NCBI GenBank assembly: GCA_014465955.1
Contig: JACTVT010000003.1
Span: 1-64,000, forward strand
Source of the DNA: Eubacterium sp.
GTDB taxonomy: Bacteria; Bacillota; Clostridia; Oscillospirales; Acutalibacteraceae
Direction of reading: 5' to 3'
DNA: 64,000 nt
The notes beneath the pieces are model-generated. The model saw nothing but the letters and a program-made list of their open reading frames with translations. It was not told the origin of the DNA and searched no databases. Positions 1-10,532 of the stretch are shown one piece after another (position 1 is the stretch's first letter; the number at the start of each line of letters is the position of its first letter). The position numbers and the translations under genes are program-made.

Positions 1-23
1 TTAGATTTTATATAATTTTATTT

Positions 24-49
24 CGGCGGGGTGGGGGCACCCCGCCCTA
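24..49 (-). repeat. GTAG-hairpin element, type D-like
   Basis: Read on the minus strand this is ATAG, then a G-run and a stem with arms GCGGGGTG/CACCCCGC and a short C-rich loop, ending CCG. It is one of at least 24 related intergenic copies in the window. Confidence 0.75.
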
Positions 50-72
50 TGAAAAACTTAAATGAAACTTCA

Positions 73-98
73 TAGGGGACAATGTCATCATCGTCACG
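73..98 (+). repeat. GTAG-hairpin element, degenerate type H
   Basis: The copy begins ATAGGGGAC and has arms GACAATG/CATCGTC; the type H copy at 23116 has GACGATA/TATCGTC. It ends CACG instead of CCCG, so the outer stem is decayed. Confidence 0.55.
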
Positions 99-113
99 CT
101 ATTTTTACAAATA

Positions 114-150
114 AAATCCCTGTAAGAATTTTTAATTCTTACAGGGATTT
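114..150 (-). terminator. Terminator of the phosphoesterase gene / glycogen operon
   Basis: A near-perfect inverted repeat, AAATCCCTGTAAGAATT against its complement with a short AT loop, sits just beyond the stop codon at 161. The minus-strand exit is T-rich (ATTTTATTTGT). Confidence 0.75.
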
Positions 151-160
151 GTTGCTTGTA

Positions 161-1165
161 TTATGCAGATACTTTTTCAAAGGTGTACAGTTTTGAAACA
201 TCCTGTTCATTTACATGAATTGTTGTTAACGTAAACGAAGGGGCGGTGTTTTTTGAGCCTGCGGCACCGTATCCGCCGAGGCTGCTTAACTGATAATAGC
301 GATTATTATAGAGATAAGCAATATTATCGCTGTGCACATGGGCGGTTGAAAGTAATGTGATATATTCATTATTCTCGGTTTTTTCATCAAACAGGGAATT
401 TTTCTCTATATCGCTCACTGAATACTCATCTGAAAAAGGGAAGTTATTATATGCAGTTCCTTGTTTGTATGCCGTTTCAAATGCAGGTGTGGGCATATGA
501 AAGAAAACGCTTGTTTTAACTTTTCTTTCATTAATTCCGCCAATAAGCCAGTCAATCTGATTTTCCTTTATGTAATCATACTCCCCATTATCATCAAGGG
601 AATGGGAATCGAGTATGGCTATCAAATGAACCAATTCACCGTTTTGTTTCAGGTCAATGAAAAACTGCATTGCGCCGTCAATTCCTTCTCCATTGCCTGC
701 AATGAAGTTTTTATACTGAAGCATAAAGGCAATTAAATCCTGATTTGAACCGTCTTTCTGCCCATCATTATTGCCCGGGGCAAAAGTCCATGGCACATTG
801 TAACTTTCAATAAGTTCAGCGAAAAGCGAAACTGCTTTGTATTTATTGTATGACAGTTTTGAATTATAGCCTTCAACCAAATCTCCGTCAACAATAATTA
901 AATCAAAAGGTGTTTTATCCAGTACGGTTTTTAATTCATCAAGTGTTTTTTTGTCATCGCTGCAGGTTCCGTTAATAAAATGAGTGTCATTAATTTTAAG
1001 TATTTTAAATTCATCGCCTGCAGTAATATCAAATGAATAATCCGGGCTGCTGTATATTTCGTCGTAACTGTTTTTTATTTCATAAGTCTTTTTTGAACAA
1101 CTGATCAGTGGCAGTGTTAAAACAAATATTAAAACAGCAGAAATAATAATTTTAAATTTTTTCAT
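161..1165 (-). CDS. Lipoprotein calcineurin-like metallophosphoesterase
   Basis: A 334-residue exported lipoprotein. Residues 1-23 form a signal peptide ending in a lipobox (LISC) with Cys23 as the probable lipid anchor. The rest has the metal-binding blocks of calcineurin-like phosphoesterases in order: NDTH near residue 60, VDGDLV near 93, GNND near 132, and late histidines in FHMPTP and TAHVHS. It probably hydrolyses a phosphoester outside the membrane; the substrate cannot be told. It follows glgA by 11 bp on the same strand, so it may be the last gene of the glycogen operon, although no glycogen role is known to me. A hairpin terminator follows directly. Confidence 0.85.
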   Translation of the reverse strand: MKKFKIIISAVLIFVLTLPLISCSKKTYEIKNSYDEIYSSPDYSFDITAGDEFKILKINDTHFINGTCSDDKKTLDELKTVLDKTPFDLIIVDGDLVEGYNSKLSYNKYKAVSLFAELIESYNVPWTFAPGNNDGQKDGSNQDLIAFMLQYKNFIAGNGEGIDGAMQFFIDLKQNGELVHLIAILDSHSLDDNGEYDYIKENQIDWLIGGINERKVKTSVFFHMPTPAFETAYKQGTAYNNFPFSDEYSVSDIEKNSLFDEKTENNEYITLLSTAHVHSDNIAYLYNNRYYQLSSLGGYGAAGSKNTAPSFTLTTIHVNEQDVSKLYTFEKVSA

Positions 1166-1176
1166 TTCATCTCCGA

Positions 1177-2598
1177 TTATTTGAGAAGAGATTTGTACAT
1201 TTTGATGTATTCATTGGCTGATTTGCCCCAACTCATGTCACAGTTAAGGGCACGCTCAACAAGCGTCGGCCAATAATCCTTATTATTGTATGCGTCAATC
1301 GCTCTGTAAATTGCGCCGAGCATATCGTAAGCATTGTAAGTTTTAAAGGTAAAGCCGTTGCCTTCTCCGTCACCGCTGTCGGTAATTGAGTCTTTAAGAC
1401 CGCCTGTTTCACGAACAATCGGCAGAGTACCATAGCGCAGTGCTACCATCTGTGAAAGTCCGCAGGGCTCGCTCTTGCTCGGCATAAGAAACATATCTGC
1501 GCCTGCATAGATTTTTCTTGCAAGGTCAGGTACAAAGCCAAGTCTTAAGCCGACTTTATCGGGGTATTTATTGTGCAGTTCACGGAAGAAACTTTCGTAT
1601 TGCCATTCACCCGAACCGAGCACAATGTACTGAATATTCCTCTCCCAAAGGCTCTTTTCAAGCACTTCACGCATAAGGTCTACGCCTTTATGTCCTACAA
1701 GTCTTGTAACTATGCCGACAATCGGAACATTGGGATCAACGGCAAGACCCATTGCTTTCTGAAGTTCTGCTTTATTGACTGCTTTTGCCGAGAAATCTTC
1801 GGCATTATAGTTCTGCCACAGTGCAGGGTCTGTTTCGGGATTGTAACTTTCTGTGTCAATTCCGTTGAGAATACCACAAAGTTTCCATGAACGCTGATTT
1901 AAAATCTGGTCAAGACCATGTGAGTACCACGGGTCCAAAATCTCTTTTGCATATGTCGGCGAAACGGTTGTAACCTTGTTTGAACATTCGATACCTGCTT
2001 TGAGGAAGTTAACAAGTCCGTCATACTGAATTAAATCATAATGCTGCGGCGCAATTCCGAGCACGTCTTCAAGAAGTTCATTGCCGTATTTGCCTTGATA
2101 TTGAATATTGTGAATGGTGAAAACAGTTTTTATGTTTTCAAATCCCATCTGATTTGCATAGTAACAACTGTAGTAAAGCGGGGTAAGCGCACTCTGCCAG
2201 TCGTTACAGTGAATAATATCAGGCTTCCAGCCGATGGCGGGGATAATTTCAATTGCTGCCCTTGCAAAAAATGCAAAGCGTTCTGCATCGTCAAAATGGC
2301 CGTAAATGCCGTCTCTCTTAAAATAATACTGATTATCAAGGAAGTAGAACACAACGCCGTTCAGTTTTGCCTCAAAAATACCGCAGTATTGTCTTCTCCA
2401 ACTGACAGGAACAGAGATTGAAGTGATAAACTTCATTTTGTCCTTATATTCCTGTTTGATTGAATCGTAAAGCGGCATAACAACACGGCAGCCGATTAAC
2501 CTTTTGCGCAGTGCAATCGGCAGTGAGCCTGCAACATCGCCGAGACCGCCTGAAGCCATCCACGGATTTGCCTCAGATGCAACATATAATACTTTCAT
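1177..2598 (-). CDS. glgA: Glycogen synthase (ADP-glucose type)
   Basis: Transfers glucose from ADP-glucose to the non-reducing end of glycogen (GT5 family) in the cytoplasm. At 473 residues it has the usual bacterial length. Visible family blocks are the N-terminal SGGLGDVAGSLP loop, DIIHCNDWQSALTPL around residue 130, and the C-terminal SKSEPCGLSQM donor-site glutamate motif followed by ETGGLKDS. The N-terminal motif reads MASGGLGDV where characterised enzymes such as E. coli GlgA have KTGGLADV, so the donor-contacting lysine is absent. Ribosome site GGAGGT precedes the ATG. It follows glgD by 13 bp in glgB-C-D-A. Confidence 0.95.
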   Translation of the reverse strand: MKVLYVASEANPWMASGGLGDVAGSLPIALRKRLIGCRVVMPLYDSIKQEYKDKMKFITSISVPVSWRRQYCGIFEAKLNGVVFYFLDNQYYFKRDGIYGHFDDAERFAFFARAAIEIIPAIGWKPDIIHCNDWQSALTPLYYSCYYANQMGFENIKTVFTIHNIQYQGKYGNELLEDVLGIAPQHYDLIQYDGLVNFLKAGIECSNKVTTVSPTYAKEILDPWYSHGLDQILNQRSWKLCGILNGIDTESYNPETDPALWQNYNAEDFSAKAVNKAELQKAMGLAVDPNVPIVGIVTRLVGHKGVDLMREVLEKSLWERNIQYIVLGSGEWQYESFFRELHNKYPDKVGLRLGFVPDLARKIYAGADMFLMPSKSEPCGLSQMVALRYGTLPIVRETGGLKDSITDSGDGEGNGFTFKTYNAYDMLGAIYRAIDAYNNKDYWPTLVERALNCDMSWGKSANEYIKMYKSLLK

Positions 2599-2611
2599 TT
2601 CGTAACCTCCG

Positions 2612-3733
2612 TTAAATTCTTGTTCCCTTTGTTAATGTTACAGGGAAAGTCGGAGCGCCTGAAAGTTCAATGCCCGGCTTAACAGAAACATCTTTATCTG
2701 CAATAACACAGTTAAGCATAGCATTTTCGCCGATAACTGCGTCCTGCATAAGAATTGAATTTTTTATAACTGCACCCTTGCCGATTTTTGCACCCTTGAA
2801 GATGATTGAATTTTCAACCGTTCCGTCAATAATGCAGCCGTCTGCGGCAAGTGAGTTGTTGAATTTTGAATCAACGCCGTAAAGAGACGGCATGTCGTCT
2901 CTTTCTTTAGTGTAAATCGGTGTTTTGCTGAAAAGTTTCTGCCTGTTTTCTTTTTCAAGCAGTTTCATTGAAACATCATAGTAAGCCTGAACAGATGAGA
3001 TTGTGCCAACAAAACTGTCTGTAGCATCAAATGCATAAATCTTCAGTTTGTCAAGGTTTGCCATAATGATGTTTTTCTGGAATGAAATTTCATTCTTGGA
3101 GTGAGCGGAAGAAATAAGTGTATCAAGCAGATATTTTTTCATAAGAATGATGTTTACACTGTGATAAACATCACCGTCCTTTTTATCGTCAAGGCTCATT
3201 GCAGTAATTCTTCCGTCTTCTTCAACTTTGTCAAAGCAAACGATGGATTTGATTTTATCGGGCATCGGTGCTTTAACACCGACGATTGTAATATCAGCCT
3301 CGGTTTTTTCGTGTGCCTCAAATAAAGCCTCGTAATCAAGTGATAAAACATTGTTGCAGTCGCTCATAACTACATATGTCTGATTGCTTTGATTTAAAAA
3401 GCCTTTATTGCCGTAAATTGCGTCAATTCTGTTGCCCCACATTGTGGCAGTGCCTACATTGAACGGCGGCAGAATGAACAGACCGTCATTTTTTCTGCTT
3501 AAATCCCACGGTTTGCCTGTGCCTACGTGGTCCATAAGCGACTGGAAATTAGCGTTTGTAATAACGCCGATTTTGGTGATTCCGCTCTCTACCATATTTG
3601 AAAGAGGAAAGTCAATAAGTCTGTATCTTGAACAGAAAGGCAATGAGCCCATTGTTCTTACGGCAGTAAGACTGTCAAGTGTGCTTTCGTGAATGTTTGC
3701 AAAAATCATTCCTAAAACCTGTTTCCCGTTCAT
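2612..3733 (-). CDS. glgD: Glucose-1-phosphate adenylyltransferase, GlgD subunit
   Basis: GlgD is the second, non-catalytic or modulating subunit of ADP-glucose pyrophosphorylase in Firmicutes, working with GlgC. The 373 residues carry the nucleotidyltransferase fold (RYRLIDFPLSNMVESGI near residue 40) but the canonical GGxGxRL loop is replaced by FANIHESTLDSLTAVR, the usual GlgD signature of lost pyrophosphate-loop residues. The C-terminal third is a left-handed beta-helix of hexapeptide repeats. It lies 2 bp after glgC and 13 bp before glgA, so it is almost certainly co-transcribed and translationally coupled. Confidence 0.93.
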   Translation of the reverse strand: MNGKQVLGMIFANIHESTLDSLTAVRTMGSLPFCSRYRLIDFPLSNMVESGITKIGVITNANFQSLMDHVGTGKPWDLSRKNDGLFILPPFNVGTATMWGNRIDAIYGNKGFLNQSNQTYVVMSDCNNVLSLDYEALFEAHEKTEADITIVGVKAPMPDKIKSIVCFDKVEEDGRITAMSLDDKKDGDVYHSVNIILMKKYLLDTLISSAHSKNEISFQKNIIMANLDKLKIYAFDATDSFVGTISSVQAYYDVSMKLLEKENRQKLFSKTPIYTKERDDMPSLYGVDSKFNNSLAADGCIIDGTVENSIIFKGAKIGKGAVIKNSILMQDAVIGENAMLNCVIADKDVSVKPGIELSGAPTFPVTLTKGTRI

Positions 3734-3735
3734 GC

Positions 3736-4944
3736 TTATACCTCCTCTCCCGATTTAATCATAACTCCGGGGTCAACTTTTGCGCCCTTGGTGATTTTAG
3801 CGCCTGCGCCGATAACTGCAATACCCCAGTCCTCGGGGTTTTCAAGTTCTTCGGGGATAACGCCTATGCGCGCATCTTCATCAATTACGGCATCTTCCGC
3901 AACGATTGAGTAGTAAACCTTTGCACCTTTTTTGATTGTAACGCCCGGCATAATTACACTGTATCTTATGTCTGCGCCTTCTTCAATAGCAACATTGCTT
4001 GAAATTACGCTGTAATCTACATTGCCCTCAATTTCACAGCCTTCTGAAATGGAAGAGTTTTCAACAACGGCATTTTTGCCAATGTAATGCGGTGGGCTGA
4101 TTGGATTTCGGCTGTAAATTTTCCAGCTCGGGTCGCTTAAATCAAGGTCAACATTTGGATTAATTATGTCAAGATTAGCCTCCCACAGTGAGTCGATTGT
4201 GCCGACGTCTTTCCAATATCCTTTAAACGGAAAAGCAAACATACGCTCGCCTGCGTCAAGCATTGCAGGAATAATGTTTTTGCCGAAATCGTTTGCAGAA
4301 CCTTCTGTGTTTTCATCTTCAATAAGATATTTTTTCAACTTGTCCCAACTGAAAACGTAAACACCCATAGATGCCTTGTTGGATTTAGGTTCGGCAGGCT
4401 TTTCTGCAAATTCGTAAATCTTGTTATCTTCGTCTGTAGCCAGAATTCCGAATCGTGATGCCTCCTCCCACGGAACTTCAAGAACTGCAATTGTGCAGTC
4501 GGCATTGTTCTTTTTGTGGAAATCAATCATCTTTGCATAATTCATTTTATAGATATGGTCGCCCGAAAGAATTACAACGTATTCAGGGTCGTATTTCTGA
4601 ATGAAATTGATGTTCTGGTAAATTGCATTTGCCGTGCCTTTGTACCATTCTGCACCGCCGATTGCCTCGTATGGCGACAGAACGTGAACACCGCCGTTCT
4701 GCCTGTCTAAATCCCACGGCTGACCGTTGCCGAGATAATCGTTGAGTTCAAGCGGCTGGTACTGGGTCAGTACGCCAACGGTGTAAATACCGCTGTTTAC
4801 GCAGTTTGAAAGCGGGAAATCAATAATTCTGTAGTTTCCGCCGTAAGGTACGGCGGGTTTTGCGATGTTTTTTGTAAGAACACCGAGACGGCTTCCCTGA
4901 CCGCCTGCAAGAAGCATTGCCACTACATTTGATTTATGTGCCAT
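3736..4944 (-). CDS. glgC: Glucose-1-phosphate adenylyltransferase, catalytic subunit
   Basis: Makes ADP-glucose from ATP and glucose-1-phosphate, the committed step of glycogen synthesis. The 402 residues show the nucleotide loop [14 protein letters not shown] near residue 12, the [19 protein letters not shown] block, GDHIYKMNY near residue 130, FAEKP and the [11 protein letters not shown] motif. A C-terminal hexapeptide beta-helix domain follows. The enzyme is normally allosteric, and pairing with GlgD is typical of clostridia. It is preceded by glgB with a 21-bp gap that holds an AGGAGG-like site. Confidence 0.96.
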   Translation of the reverse strand: MAHKSNVVAMLLAGGQGSRLGVLTKNIAKPAVPYGGNYRIIDFPLSNCVNSGIYTVGVLTQYQPLELNDYLGNGQPWDLDRQNGGVHVLSPYEAIGGAEWYKGTANAIYQNINFIQKYDPEYVVILSGDHIYKMNYAKMIDFHKKNNADCTIAVLEVPWEEASRFGILATDEDNKIYEFAEKPAEPKSNKASMGVYVFSWDKLKKYLIEDENTEGSANDFGKNIIPAMLDAGERMFAFPFKGYWKDVGTIDSLWEANLDIINPNVDLDLSDPSWKIYSRNPISPPHYIGKNAVVENSSISEGCEIEGNVDYSVISSNVAIEEGADIRYSVIMPGVTIKKGAKVYYSIVAEDAVIDEDARIGVIPEELENPEDWGIAVIGAGAKITKGAKVDPGVMIKSGEEV

Positions 4945-4965
4945 AGTATTCCTCCTGTTTCGGAT

Positions 4966-6846
4966 TTATTTAACCTTTTCTAAAAACATAGCGTTCAGAC
5001 CGCCGAGTTTCAGACCGATGCTTTGATCGAAACCATGCATCGGTTTTTTTGCTGTTTTGTATGTGCCTGAAAGACGGGCTTTTGTTCCGCCGTATTTCTT
5101 TAAATTATTGTCAAAAATAACCTTGTATGTTCCTGCCTCGGGCACGCCGATTCTGTATTCGGTGTGACTGTTAGGTGTGAAATTGAAAATGCCTATAATT
5201 TCTTTGCCTGCTTTGTTGATTCTGCGAAAAGCAATTGTTGAATTGGCATTGTCATCGCTTGAAATCCAACTGAAGCCTTCCCAACTGTAGTCGATTTCCC
5301 ACAGTTCGGAGTGCTGTTTGTAGAATTTGTTGAGCTCTCTTGTAAAATTCTGCAATTTTTTATGTTTTTCATAATCAAGCAGCAGCCAGTCAAGTCCTTC
5401 TTCGTATGCCCATTCTTTAAACTGACCGAATTCCTGACCCATAAAGAGTAACTTCTTGCCGGGGTGAGCCATCATATAAGAGAGGAAAAGCCTCATTCCG
5501 TCAAATTTGGCGTCGTATTCACCGGGCATTTTATTAAGCAGGCTTGCCTTGCCGTGTACAACCTCATCGTGGCTTATCGGCAGTATAAAGTTTTCCGAAA
5601 AAGCATAAAAGAAACTGAATGTAATGCAGTTGTGATTGCCTTTTCTGAATAACGGGTCCATAGATGTGTAGCGAAGCATATCGTTCATCCAGCCCATATT
5701 CCACTTGAAATTGAAGCCGAGTCCTCCGATATCGGTAGGCATTGTAATCATAGGCCACGCCGTTGATTCTTCGGCAATCATCATAATTGACGGGTGCTCT
5801 TTGAACATTGCTGAGTTCAGACTTCTGAAAAATTCAACAGCCTCAAAATTTTCACGTCCGCCGTTTTTGTTGGGTGTCCATTCGCCTGCATTTCTGCCGT
5901 AGTCGAGATAAAGCATAGATGCTACTGCGTCAACACGAAGACCGTCAAAATGATATTTGTCAGCCCAGTACATTGCAGATGATATAAGAAAACTTTTAAC
6001 CTGATTTTTGCTGTAGTCAAAAACTCTTGTGCCCCATTCCTTGTGCTCGCCCTTTTTCATATCGCTGTATTCGTAAAGCGGCTGACCGTCAAACTCATAA
6101 AGTCCGTGAGCGTCTTTCGGGAAGTGAGCAGGTACCCAGTCAAGAATTACACCTATATCTGCCTTGTGGCAGGTGTCTACAAAATACATTAAGTCTTCGG
6201 GTGTGCCGTAGCGTGAGGTGGGGGCAAAATAGCCTGTTACCTGATAGCCCCAGGAGCCGTCAAACGGGAATTCCATAATCGGCAGCAGTTCAATATGGGT
6301 ATAGCCCATATCCTTAACATAAGGCACAAGTTCGTCTGCCATTTCACGGTATGAAAGAAAATCACCGTTTTCGTGCTGCTTCCATGAGCCGAAATGAATT
6401 TCGTAAATGTTTACAGGCTTTTCAAGAATGTTTGATTTTTTACATTCTGCCTGCCACTTTTTGTCATTCCATTTATAATCGGCAAGTTCATATACTTTTG
6501 ATGCTGTGCCCGGTCTTGTTTCGGCGTGAACGGCATACGGATCTGCTTTGTCAATAATTCTGCCGTCAGCAGTATGAATTGAGTATTTATAGCAGTCAAA
6601 AACTTTGACGCCGTCAATAACAGCCTCCCAGATACCGTCTGCAACGGGAATCATATAATCCGCCTCGTTGTTCCAGCCGTTAAAATCACCTATAACTGAA
6701 ACTGCACTTGCGTGCGGAGCCCATACGCGAAAAACAAAAGTATCCTTTTTAAGTTTATGAACGCCGAAAAAATCATATGCCCTGTAATTTTCACCTTTGT
6801 TGAAAAGGTAAACAGGGAATTGATATTCTTTTTTGATTTCTATCAT
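4966..6846 (-). CDS. glgB: 1,4-alpha-glucan branching enzyme
   Basis: Introduces alpha-1,6 branches into glycogen (GH13). The protein has an N-terminal CBM48-like module ([20 protein letters not shown]), then the catalytic barrel with nucleophile region [16 protein letters not shown], acid/base region [10 protein letters not shown] and [10 protein letters not shown], and a C-terminal beta domain. I place the start at the second ATG (626 residues). On the minus strand AAGGAG directly abuts the upstream ATG at 6855 but is 9 nt from this one. It is the first gene of the glycogen operon, with a good promoter 55-80 bp upstream. Confidence 0.95.
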   Translation of the reverse strand: MIEIKKEYQFPVYLFNKGENYRAYDFFGVHKLKKDTFVFRVWAPHASAVSVIGDFNGWNNEADYMIPVADGIWEAVIDGVKVFDCYKYSIHTADGRIIDKADPYAVHAETRPGTASKVYELADYKWNDKKWQAECKKSNILEKPVNIYEIHFGSWKQHENGDFLSYREMADELVPYVKDMGYTHIELLPIMEFPFDGSWGYQVTGYFAPTSRYGTPEDLMYFVDTCHKADIGVILDWVPAHFPKDAHGLYEFDGQPLYEYSDMKKGEHKEWGTRVFDYSKNQVKSFLISSAMYWADKYHFDGLRVDAVASMLYLDYGRNAGEWTPNKNGGRENFEAVEFFRSLNSAMFKEHPSIMMIAEESTAWPMITMPTDIGGLGFNFKWNMGWMNDMLRYTSMDPLFRKGNHNCITFSFFYAFSENFILPISHDEVVHGKASLLNKMPGEYDAKFDGMRLFLSYMMAHPGKKLLFMGQEFGQFKEWAYEEGLDWLLLDYEKHKKLQNFTRELNKFYKQHSELWEIDYSWEGFSWISSDDNANSTIAFRRINKAGKEIIGIFNFTPNSHTEYRIGVPEAGTYKVIFDNNLKKYGGTKARLSGTYKTAKKPMHGFDQSIGLKLGGLNAMFLEKVK

Positions 6847-6899
6847 AAATATCATCTCCTTTTTGCCGTATTTTGCTTTTGATATTTATATACATTAAG

Positions 6900-6928
6900 A
6901 TTGTAACACTATATCCTGCAATATGCAA
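6900..6928 (-). promoter_or_regulatory. Promoter of the glycogen operon
   Basis: On the minus strand TTGCAT (6928-6923), a 17-bp spacer and TACAAT (6905-6900) lie about 55 bp upstream of glgB. The rest of the divergent region 6856-7148 is AT-rich, with no further feature I can support apart from the rightward promoter below. Confidence 0.7.
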
Positions 6929-7090
6929 GGCTTTTTTGTTTAGTTTGTTACAAGAATTTTTCTCAAAATTTCAAATATTGTGCAATTTGTAGAAAAATAT
7001 ACAAATAATTTGTGTAATTTGTTAGATAGCTGCGTGGCACTCTCAATAAATTATTAAATATTTTTTATGAAAAATATGGCTATTTTACTA

Positions 7091-7120
7091 TTGAATGAAT
7101 ACATATTTATATGGTATAAT
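7091..7120 (+). promoter_or_regulatory. Promoter of the ANTAR-dap-pur genes
   Basis: TTGAAT (7091-7096), an 18-bp spacer and a consensus TATAAT (7115-7120). The predicted transcript starts near 7127, downstream of the ATG at 7095, which rules out that longer reading frame. Confidence 0.75.
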
Positions 7121-7148
7121 GCTATTTGTTAATGGTGAGGTGGAAACT

Positions 7149-7664
7149 ATGAAGGATATTGTTGTTGTTTACCCCGTAAAAGAAACGGCACAGGCGATAG
7201 CAAATCTTATCGAAAAAAGCGGTTTTCGTGTATCTCACATTTGTGCCCTCGGCACGTCTGCACTTGAAATTTCACAGCAAAAACGGCGCGGTGTTATCGT
7301 TTGCCCGTTTGTAATGCGTGATATGTCTGCTTCCGATCTGGCGGAAATTCTGCCTGTTGATTTTGACGTTGTGGCACTATCCAAAAACGGTTCGGAGCAG
7401 TATATGGGCAATATGATTACTTTACCGCTGCCTATTGAAAAAGAGATGTTTATTCAGACAATAAGCGTTCTTGCCTCAAGCCGCAGCAGTTTTACAAAAA
7501 GAACCGATGACGAGGCTGACTGTATTTCAAAAGCCAAAGAGGTTCTGATTGCCGTTAAAGGAATGAATGAGTGTCAGGCGCATAAATTTTTACAGAGCGA
7601 AAGTATGAAAACAGGCAGAAAAATATCTGCCGTTGCAATGAGCATACTTGATGAATTTGCTTAA
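7149..7664 (+). CDS. ANTAR-domain RNA-binding regulator
   Basis: A 171-residue cytoplasmic protein. The C-terminal ~50 residues (KAKEVLIAVKGMNECQAHKF and following KISAVAMSILDEF) match the ANTAR three-helix fold, which binds paired RNA hairpins and antiterminates transcription. The N-terminal ~110 residues resemble a response-regulator receiver but lack a clear phosphoacceptor pocket. The start at 7149 is chosen because GGTGAGGTGG lies just upstream and the promoter's transcript begins after the earlier ATG. It heads a run with dapF, dapL, purC and purB. Its RNA targets are unknown; no partner kinase lies nearby. Confidence 0.75.
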   Translation: MKDIVVVYPVKETAQAIANLIEKSGFRVSHICALGTSALEISQQKRRGVIVCPFVMRDMSASDLAEILPVDFDVVALSKNGSEQYMGNMITLPLPIEKEMFIQTISVLASSRSSFTKRTDDEADCISKAKEVLIAVKGMNECQAHKFLQSESMKTGRKISAVAMSILDEFA

Positions 7665-7685
7665 TATTTTTAGTTTGGTGATTTG

Positions 7686-8528
7686 ATGAAATTTACTAAA
7701 ATGCACGGCTGCGGCAATGATTATGTTTATATTGACGGTTTTGAAGAAACTGTTTTAAACGAGTCCGAAACTGCAAAAAGGATTTCAGACAGGCATTTCG
7801 GTGTCGGCGGCGACGGTATGATAATCATTAAAAAAGGCATTAAAGCCGATTTTGAAATGGTTATGTATAATGCCGACGGTTCACGTGCAGAAATGTGCGG
7901 CAACGCTATTCGATGTGTTGCTAAATATGTTTATGATAAAGGCTATACAAAAAATACTTCGTTTACGATTGAATCTATGGGTGCGGTTAAGTATATTGAT
8001 GTTACGGTTGAAAACGGAAGTGTTGTTTCAGCCAAGGTTGATATGGGTGCGCCGATTCTTAAAGCGGCAGATGTTCCCGTTGTCAGCGGTAATGAACAAT
8101 GCGTTAAAGAGAAAATAACCGTGGCTGACAGGGAGTTTGAAATGACCTGTGTTTCTATGGGCAATCCTCACGCAGTTATGTTTATTGATGAACACCCGGT
8201 TGATTTTAATCTTGATTTTTACGGCGCTCAGTTTGAGGGCAACACGGCAGTTTTTCCGAGAAAGGTTAACGCCGAGTTTGCAAAGGTTATTGACAGAAAA
8301 AATATAGAAATGCGTGTTTTTGAGCGCGGTACGGGCGAAACGCTTGCCTGCGGCACCGGTTCGTGTGCAACAGCGGTTGCTGCTATCGTTAACGGTCTTG
8401 CAGATAATGATGTTACAATTCATCTTTTAGGCGGCGATTTGCAGATTAGTTGGAGCGGCAATGAAAATGACAGCGTGTTTATGACAGGTCCGTGCGAATA
8501 TGTTTTTACAGGTGAAATAAATATCTGA
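7686..8528 (+). CDS. dapF: Diaminopimelate epimerase
   Basis: Interconverts LL- and meso-diaminopimelate for lysine and peptidoglycan. At 280 residues it has the expected length and the N-terminal MHGCGNDYVYIDG signature. Both catalytic cysteines are present, in ADGSRAEMCGNAIRC and in GETLACGTGSC. The ATG at 7686 is preferred to the in-frame TTG one codon earlier; GGTGA lies 6-7 bp upstream. It sits between the ANTAR gene and dapL, the enzyme supplying its substrate, so both steps to meso-DAP are encoded side by side. Confidence 0.96.
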   Translation: MKFTKMHGCGNDYVYIDGFEETVLNESETAKRISDRHFGVGGDGMIIIKKGIKADFEMVMYNADGSRAEMCGNAIRCVAKYVYDKGYTKNTSFTIESMGAVKYIDVTVENGSVVSAKVDMGAPILKAADVPVVSGNEQCVKEKITVADREFEMTCVSMGNPHAVMFIDEHPVDFNLDFYGAQFEGNTAVFPRKVNAEFAKVIDRKNIEMRVFERGTGETLACGTGSCATAVAAIVNGLADNDVTIHLLGGDLQISWSGNENDSVFMTGPCEYVFTGEINI

Positions 8529-8564
8529 ATTTCAGGCGGCATAATTAATTAGGAGGATTAAAAT

Positions 8565-9779
8565 ATGAAAATCAATGAGAATTTTTTGAAGATTGAAAGT
8601 TCATATCTGTTTTCAACTGTTGCAAGAAAGCAGAGAGAATATCAGGCTGCACATCCTGATAAAGAGGTTATCCGCCTTTCAATCGGTGATGTTACAAAGC
8701 CTCTGGCACCTGCGGTTATTGATGCCATGCATAAGGCAGTTGATGAAATGGCTGACGAAAAAACATTTCACGGCTATCCGTCTGAATACGGTGAAAGTTT
8801 TATTATTGATGCTATTCAGAAAAATGATTATGCCGACAGGGGAATTGATATTGCAAAAGACGAAATTTTTCTTTCCGACGGTGCAAAGTCTGACTGCGGC
8901 AATATAGGCGATATTTTCAGTGTTGATAATAAAGTTGCTATCTGCGATCCTGTTTATCCTGTTTATCTTGATACAAATATTATGGCAGGCAGAAGCGGCA
9001 ATAAAGGCGAAGACGGTCTTTTTGATAATATTATTTATATGCCGTGCACTGCAGAAAACAATTTTATGCCGTGTATTCCCGAAGAAAAGGCAGACGTAAT
9101 TTATCTTTGTTTTCCGAATAACCCAACGGGTATGACTGCATCGAGGGAACAACTTAAAGTATGGGTTGATTATGCGCTTGAAAATAATTCTCTTATTCTT
9201 TTTGACTCTGCTTATGAGGCGTTTATTACAGACGATTCGCCAAAGTCAATTTATGAAATTGAGGGCGCAAAAAAATGTGCAATTGAACTTCGTTCCTTTT
9301 CAAAAACAGCAGGATTTACGGGTGTAAGATGCGGCTACACAGTTGTGCCGAAGGACTTGCAGTTTGACGGCGTAAGCCTTAATGCTTTGTGGGCAAGACG
9401 CCAGGCAACAAAGTTCAACGGCGTAAGTTATATTACACAGCGTGCGGCTGAGGCTGTTTACAGCGAAGAGGGTAAAAAGCAGACAAGAGAAACTATTGCG
9501 TATTATCAGCGCAATGCAAAGGTTATTTATGACGGTCTTACCGAGGCTGGCTTTACATGTTACGGTGCAGTGAATTCACCTTATGTATGGCTCTCTGTTC
9601 CAAAGGGTATGACCTCGTGGGAATTCTTTGATGATTTGCTTGATAAGTGTCAGGTAGTCGGTACACCCGGTTCAGGCTTCGGTCCGAGCGGCGAAGGCTA
9701 TCTGCGTTTGACTGCATTCGGTAATTATGAGAAAACTATTGAAGCAGTTGAAAGAATCAAAACAGTTTACGGTAAATAA
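8565..9779 (+). CDS. dapL: LL-diaminopimelate aminotransferase
   Basis: A PLP enzyme that converts tetrahydrodipicolinate directly to LL-DAP, bypassing the acylated intermediates; this route is common in Clostridia. The 404 residues include the aminotransferase landmarks [16 protein letters not shown] and [15 protein letters not shown], whose lysine should form the Schiff base. The motif set [16 protein letters not shown] is typical of the DapL family. A strong AGGAGG precedes the ATG. It is followed 39 bp later by purC on the same strand. Confidence 0.95.
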   Translation: MKINENFLKIESSYLFSTVARKQREYQAAHPDKEVIRLSIGDVTKPLAPAVIDAMHKAVDEMADEKTFHGYPSEYGESFIIDAIQKNDYADRGIDIAKDEIFLSDGAKSDCGNIGDIFSVDNKVAICDPVYPVYLDTNIMAGRSGNKGEDGLFDNIIYMPCTAENNFMPCIPEEKADVIYLCFPNNPTGMTASREQLKVWVDYALENNSLILFDSAYEAFITDDSPKSIYEIEGAKKCAIELRSFSKTAGFTGVRCGYTVVPKDLQFDGVSLNALWARRQATKFNGVSYITQRAAEAVYSEEGKKQTRETIAYYQRNAKVIYDGLTEAGFTCYGAVNSPYVWLSVPKGMTSWEFFDDLLDKCQVVGTPGSGFGPSGEGYLRLTAFGNYEKTIEAVERIKTVYGK

Positions 9780-9818
9780 TTATTTTAAAATATAATATTA
9801 AAACGGAGGAATTTTAAA

Positions 9819-10531
<713 letters not shown>

Positions 10532-10532
<1 letters not shown>

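Noticed and set aside
7095..7148. Longer N-terminus for the ANTAR protein from the ATG at 7095
   Set aside because: That ATG lies upstream of the predicted transcript start and overlaps the -35 hexamer.
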